Source: Streptomyces sp. FIT100 (lineage in GTDB: Bacteria > Actinomycetota > Actinomycetes > Streptomycetales > Streptomycetaceae). Taken from it: a stretch of 64,000 nucleotides of DNA. The DNA lies in assembly GCF_024584805.1 (NCBI RefSeq), contig NZ_CP075715.1:2592001-2656000 (forward strand), written 5' to 3'. Of the stretch, positions 61,586-64,000 are shown one piece after another. Made by a program: the position numbers and the translations under genes. The notes below the pieces were generated by a model, which was not told the DNA's origin, did not search any database, and saw nothing but the letters and a program-made list of their open reading frames with translations. The stretch's first letter is position 1. Each line of letters starts with the position of its first letter.

Positions 61586-62944
61586 ATGGCGAACTTCTCG
61601 AAGTCGAATGTGCCTCAGTTCTCCGTCGAGGTGTACCAGAACGAGTTCCTGCCGGAGGGCGGCCGCGAGGTGAACGCGATCGTCACGGTCACCTCCACCG
61701 GCGGCGGCACCAGTGGCGGGCTGCCGCTCACGGCTGCGTCCGCCACCCCCTCGGGCATACCCGGGCAGCGCACCGGTGCCGCCGTGGCGCTGATGGTGGA
61801 CTGCTCCGGCTCCATGGACTATCCGCCGACGAAGATGCGCAACGCGCGCGACGCCACGGCCGCGGCCATCGACACCCTGCGCGACGGCACGGCCTTCACG
61901 GTGATCGCGGGCACACACGTCGCCCACGAGGTCTACCCGGGCGGCGGCGGTCTCGCGGTCGCCGATCCGGCGACCCGCGCCCAGGCCAAGCAGGCGCTGC
62001 GCCGGCTCAGCTCCGGCGGCGGCACGGCGATCGGCACCTGGCTGCGTCTCGCCGACCGGCTGCTGCACGCCGAGGACGTCCCGATACGTCACGGCATCCT
62101 GCTCACCGACGGCCGCAACGAGCACGAGTCGCCGGAGGATCTGCGCGCCGCCCTGGACGCCTGCGCGGGCCGCTTCACCTGTGACGCCCGCGGCGTCGGC
62201 ACGGACTGGGAGGTCAAGGAGGTCACCGGGATCGCGTCGGCGCTCCTCGGCAGCGCGGACATCGTCGCCGATCCGTCCGGTCTCGCCGCGGACTTCACAC
62301 GGATGATGGAGACCGCGATGGGCAAGGAGGTCGCGGATGTGTCGCTGCGGCTGTGGACGCCCGTCGGCGCGGAGCTCGTGTTCGTGAAGCAGGTGGCGCC
62401 GACGGTCGAGGAGTTGACGGACCGCAGGACGGAGGCCGGCCCGCGGGCCGGTGACTACCCCACCGGTTCCTGGGGCGACGAGTCCCGCGACTACCACGTG
62501 TGCGTGCGGGTACCCGAGGCGGGCATCGGACAGGAGATGCTCGCCGCGCGGGTCTCGCTGATCGTCCCCGACCCGGCGGGCGACACCCCGCGGGCGCTCT
62601 CCCAGGGTCTGGTCCGTGCGGTGTGGACGGACGACATGGCGGCCTCGACCTCGATCAACCCGCAGGTCGCGCACTACACGGGCCAGGCCGAGCTGGCCCG
62701 CGTCATCCAGCAGGGCCTGGACGCCCGCAAGTCGGGGGACGTCGACGGAGCGACGGCGAAACTGGGCCGCGCGGTGCAGTTGGCGGCGGACTCGGGAAAC
62801 GAGGACACTGCGAAACTGCTTGCGAAGGTGGTGGACGTCGTCGATGTGGCGACGGGTACTGTGCGCCTGAAGGCGAAGGTCGAGGAGGCGGACGAGATGA
62901 CCCTCGAAACGCGCTCGACGAAAACGGTTCGCGTCAAGAAGTGA
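61586..62944 (+). CDS. von Willebrand factor A (VWA) domain protein
   Basis: 452 residues, no signal peptide. A VWA domain with intact MIDAS site (DCSGSMD from Asp72, a central Thr-bearing segment, LLTDGRNEHE) binds a divalent metal and a partner protein. The C-terminal half has beta-rich segments and a final helical region (ELARVIQQGLDARKSGDVDG, then KLGRAVQLAADSGNEDTAKL). ATG 61586 follows AAGGAG. Its position between the PP2C phosphatase and the FHA protein suggests a scaffold or target in the same signalling system. Confidence 0.88.
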   Translation: MANFSKSNVPQFSVEVYQNEFLPEGGREVNAIVTVTSTGGGTSGGLPLTAASATPSGIPGQRTGAAVALMVDCSGSMDYPPTKMRNARDATAAAIDTLRDGTAFTVIAGTHVAHEVYPGGGGLAVADPATRAQAKQALRRLSSGGGTAIGTWLRLADRLLHAEDVPIRHGILLTDGRNEHESPEDLRAALDACAGRFTCDARGVGTDWEVKEVTGIASALLGSADIVADPSGLAADFTRMMETAMGKEVADVSLRLWTPVGAELVFVKQVAPTVEELTDRRTEAGPRAGDYPTGSWGDESRDYHVCVRVPEAGIGQEMLAARVSLIVPDPAGDTPRALSQGLVRAVWTDDMAASTSINPQVAHYTGQAELARVIQQGLDARKSGDVDGATAKLGRAVQLAADSGNEDTAKLLAKVVDVVDVATGTVRLKAKVEEADEMTLETRSTKTVRVKK

Positions 62945-62995
62945 ACGTGTCGGGCCGGTCCGCGGCCCGGACGGAGGAGAGGGGGAAGCACCGAC

Positions 62996-64000
62996 ATGCC
63001 GACCTGCCCGAACGGACACCAGTCGGGTTCCGACGACTGGTGCGAGGTCTGCGGCCATCGCATGGCCGGGGCGGGGGCTCCGGCGGGCGCGGTGCCGCCG
63101 CCTCCTCCGCCGCCGCCCGCGCCCGGTTACGGCTACCCCGGACCCGGCGGCCCCGACGCCACGGCCCACGCGGAGCTGTGCCCGCAGTGCCGTACGCCGC
63201 GCGAGGCGATGGCGCCGTTCTGCGAGGAGTGCCGCTGGAACTTCCTCACCAACACGGCGACTTCGTACACGCCTCTGGCACCGCCCCACCGCCAGCCCGG
63301 TCCCGGCGGCCCGGGAGGTCCCGGTGGACCCGGTGGTCCGGGAGGTCCCGGTGGTCCGGTCCCGGGGCTGAACCTTCCCCCCGGCTTCCAGGCCCAGCAG
63401 CAGCAGCCGCGCCCGCCGGACCCGTTCGAGTACCAGGGCTCGCGGCCCTCGCAGATGAACCGCCCCGCCGAGCCGCTCACCGGCGATCCTTCGGCGCCGC
63501 AGGCCCCGCAGCAGGGGCCGCCGCCGTCCTTCCCGCAGTCCGGTCCGCCCGCGCCCCCGCAGATGTTCCAGCAGCCCGGCTTCCCGCAGGCCGTCCCGGC
63601 CCCGCCGCCCCCGCCCACACCTCAGCACCAGCAGCCCCCGCAGCGCCCGCAGCCGGGCACCGGCGGGGACGACTGGGTGATCTCGCCGCCCTCACACGGC
63701 CGTCCTCAGCAGCCGCAGCACCCGCAGCACCAGTCCGTGCAGCAGCCGGGCCCGCCTCCTCCGCCGCAGTATGGGGCCCCCGCGAACTGGACGGCGTTCA
63801 TCGGGCCCGATCGCGTGTACTTCATGGCGATGATGCAGCGCAGCGGTCCCGAGGCCGCCGGGCTCAACCTCCCCGCGTACTCACCGGAGCAGCAGCATCC
63901 GCTCTCCGGCAACCAGGTCACGATCGGCCGCCGCCGGCATTCCACCGGCGAGTCGCCCGACATCGACCTGTCGGTGCCGCCGGAGGACCCGGGCGTCTCG
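62996..64000 (+). CDS. Zinc-ribbon/FHA-domain protein (partial, runs off window)
   Basis: 335 codons to the window edge. Two zinc ribbons come first (CPNGH with CEVC; CPQC with CEEC), then a long Pro/Gly/Gln-rich linker containing repeated Gly-Gly-Pro, then NWTAFIGPDRVYFMAMM and the start of an FHA domain (LSGNQVTIGRRR, DIDLSVPPEDPGVS). FHA domains bind phosphothreonine; in mycobacteria the PknG substrate GarA is a small FHA protein with an N-terminal phosphosite. This larger protein is the likely phospho-reader of the module. ATG 62996 follows GGAGGAGAGGGGG. Confidence 0.87.
   Translation, partial: MPTCPNGHQSGSDDWCEVCGHRMAGAGAPAGAVPPPPPPPPAPGYGYPGPGGPDATAHAELCPQCRTPREAMAPFCEECRWNFLTNTATSYTPLAPPHRQPGPGGPGGPGGPGGPGGPGGPVPGLNLPPGFQAQQQQPRPPDPFEYQGSRPSQMNRPAEPLTGDPSAPQAPQQGPPPSFPQSGPPAPPQMFQQPGFPQAVPAPPPPPTPQHQQPPQRPQPGTGGDDWVISPPSHGRPQQPQHPQHQSVQQPGPPPPPQYGAPANWTAFIGPDRVYFMAMMQRSGPEAAGLNLPAYSPEQQHPLSGNQVTIGRRRHSTGESPDIDLSVPPEDPGVS

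Overview
The window is a stretch of Streptomyces (or very close actinomycete) chromosome. Supporting signs are the very high GC content with GC-rich third codon positions, frequent GTG starts, GGAGG-type ribosome sites, and families typical of the genus: a conservon (cvnABCD), an Fe-type superoxide dismutase with a Nur-like nickel operator, two PepN aminopeptidases, several P450s, a terpene synthase and secreted S8 proteases. From memory, the order nei/rpiB - permease - sodF - pepN - asd - pepN, followed further on by a csnR-csnEFGHK operon, resembles the S. coelicolor sodF/csnR part of the chromosome. I could not check this by alignment.

Region 1 (1-24.6 kb) is mostly core metabolism and stress. 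It holds a membrane-protein fragment, an Eis-like acetyltransferase, a coupled rpiB-nei pair, bioY, three paralogous amino-acid permeases, sodF, an Rv2466c-type thioredoxin-fold protein, pepN copy 1, an endonuclease-like protein, a secreted beta-lactamase-fold hydrolase, a Nudix hydrolase, a large secreted subtilase, asd, a MazEF-type toxin-antitoxin pair and pepN copy 2. Two 178-bp elements with CTAG-flanked inverted ends lie directly on the stop codons of the acetyltransferase and the first permease.

Region 2 (24.7-37.9 kb) begins with cvnABCD in one overlapping transcript, followed by a terpene synthase and three P450s. One of these P450s lacks the K-helix ExxR motif, as the CYP157 family does. 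Then come a LysR regulator, a decayed alpha/beta hydrolase, a second subtilase with an unusual acidic insert, a DMT-type exporter and a small membrane protein.

Region 3 (37.9-53.3 kb) is largely carbohydrate metabolism: malQ with a small coupled ORF in front, a secreted GH84-like glycosidase with a CBM32-like domain, a VOC protein, an HNH nuclease, an MscS channel, and the csnR-csnEFGHK amino-sugar oligosaccharide uptake operon, which has a clear palindromic operator.

Region 4 (53.5-64.0 kb) is one long same-strand series. It starts with GlnX-like, GlnH-like, a coiled-coil protein of unknown function and PknG, as in the mycobacterial glutamate/aspartate-sensing PknG pathway. It continues with a zinc-ribbon PP2C phosphatase, a von Willebrand A protein and a zinc-ribbon FHA protein that runs off the window. 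This extended sensor-kinase-phosphatase-FHA module is the best candidate here for a poorly described system.
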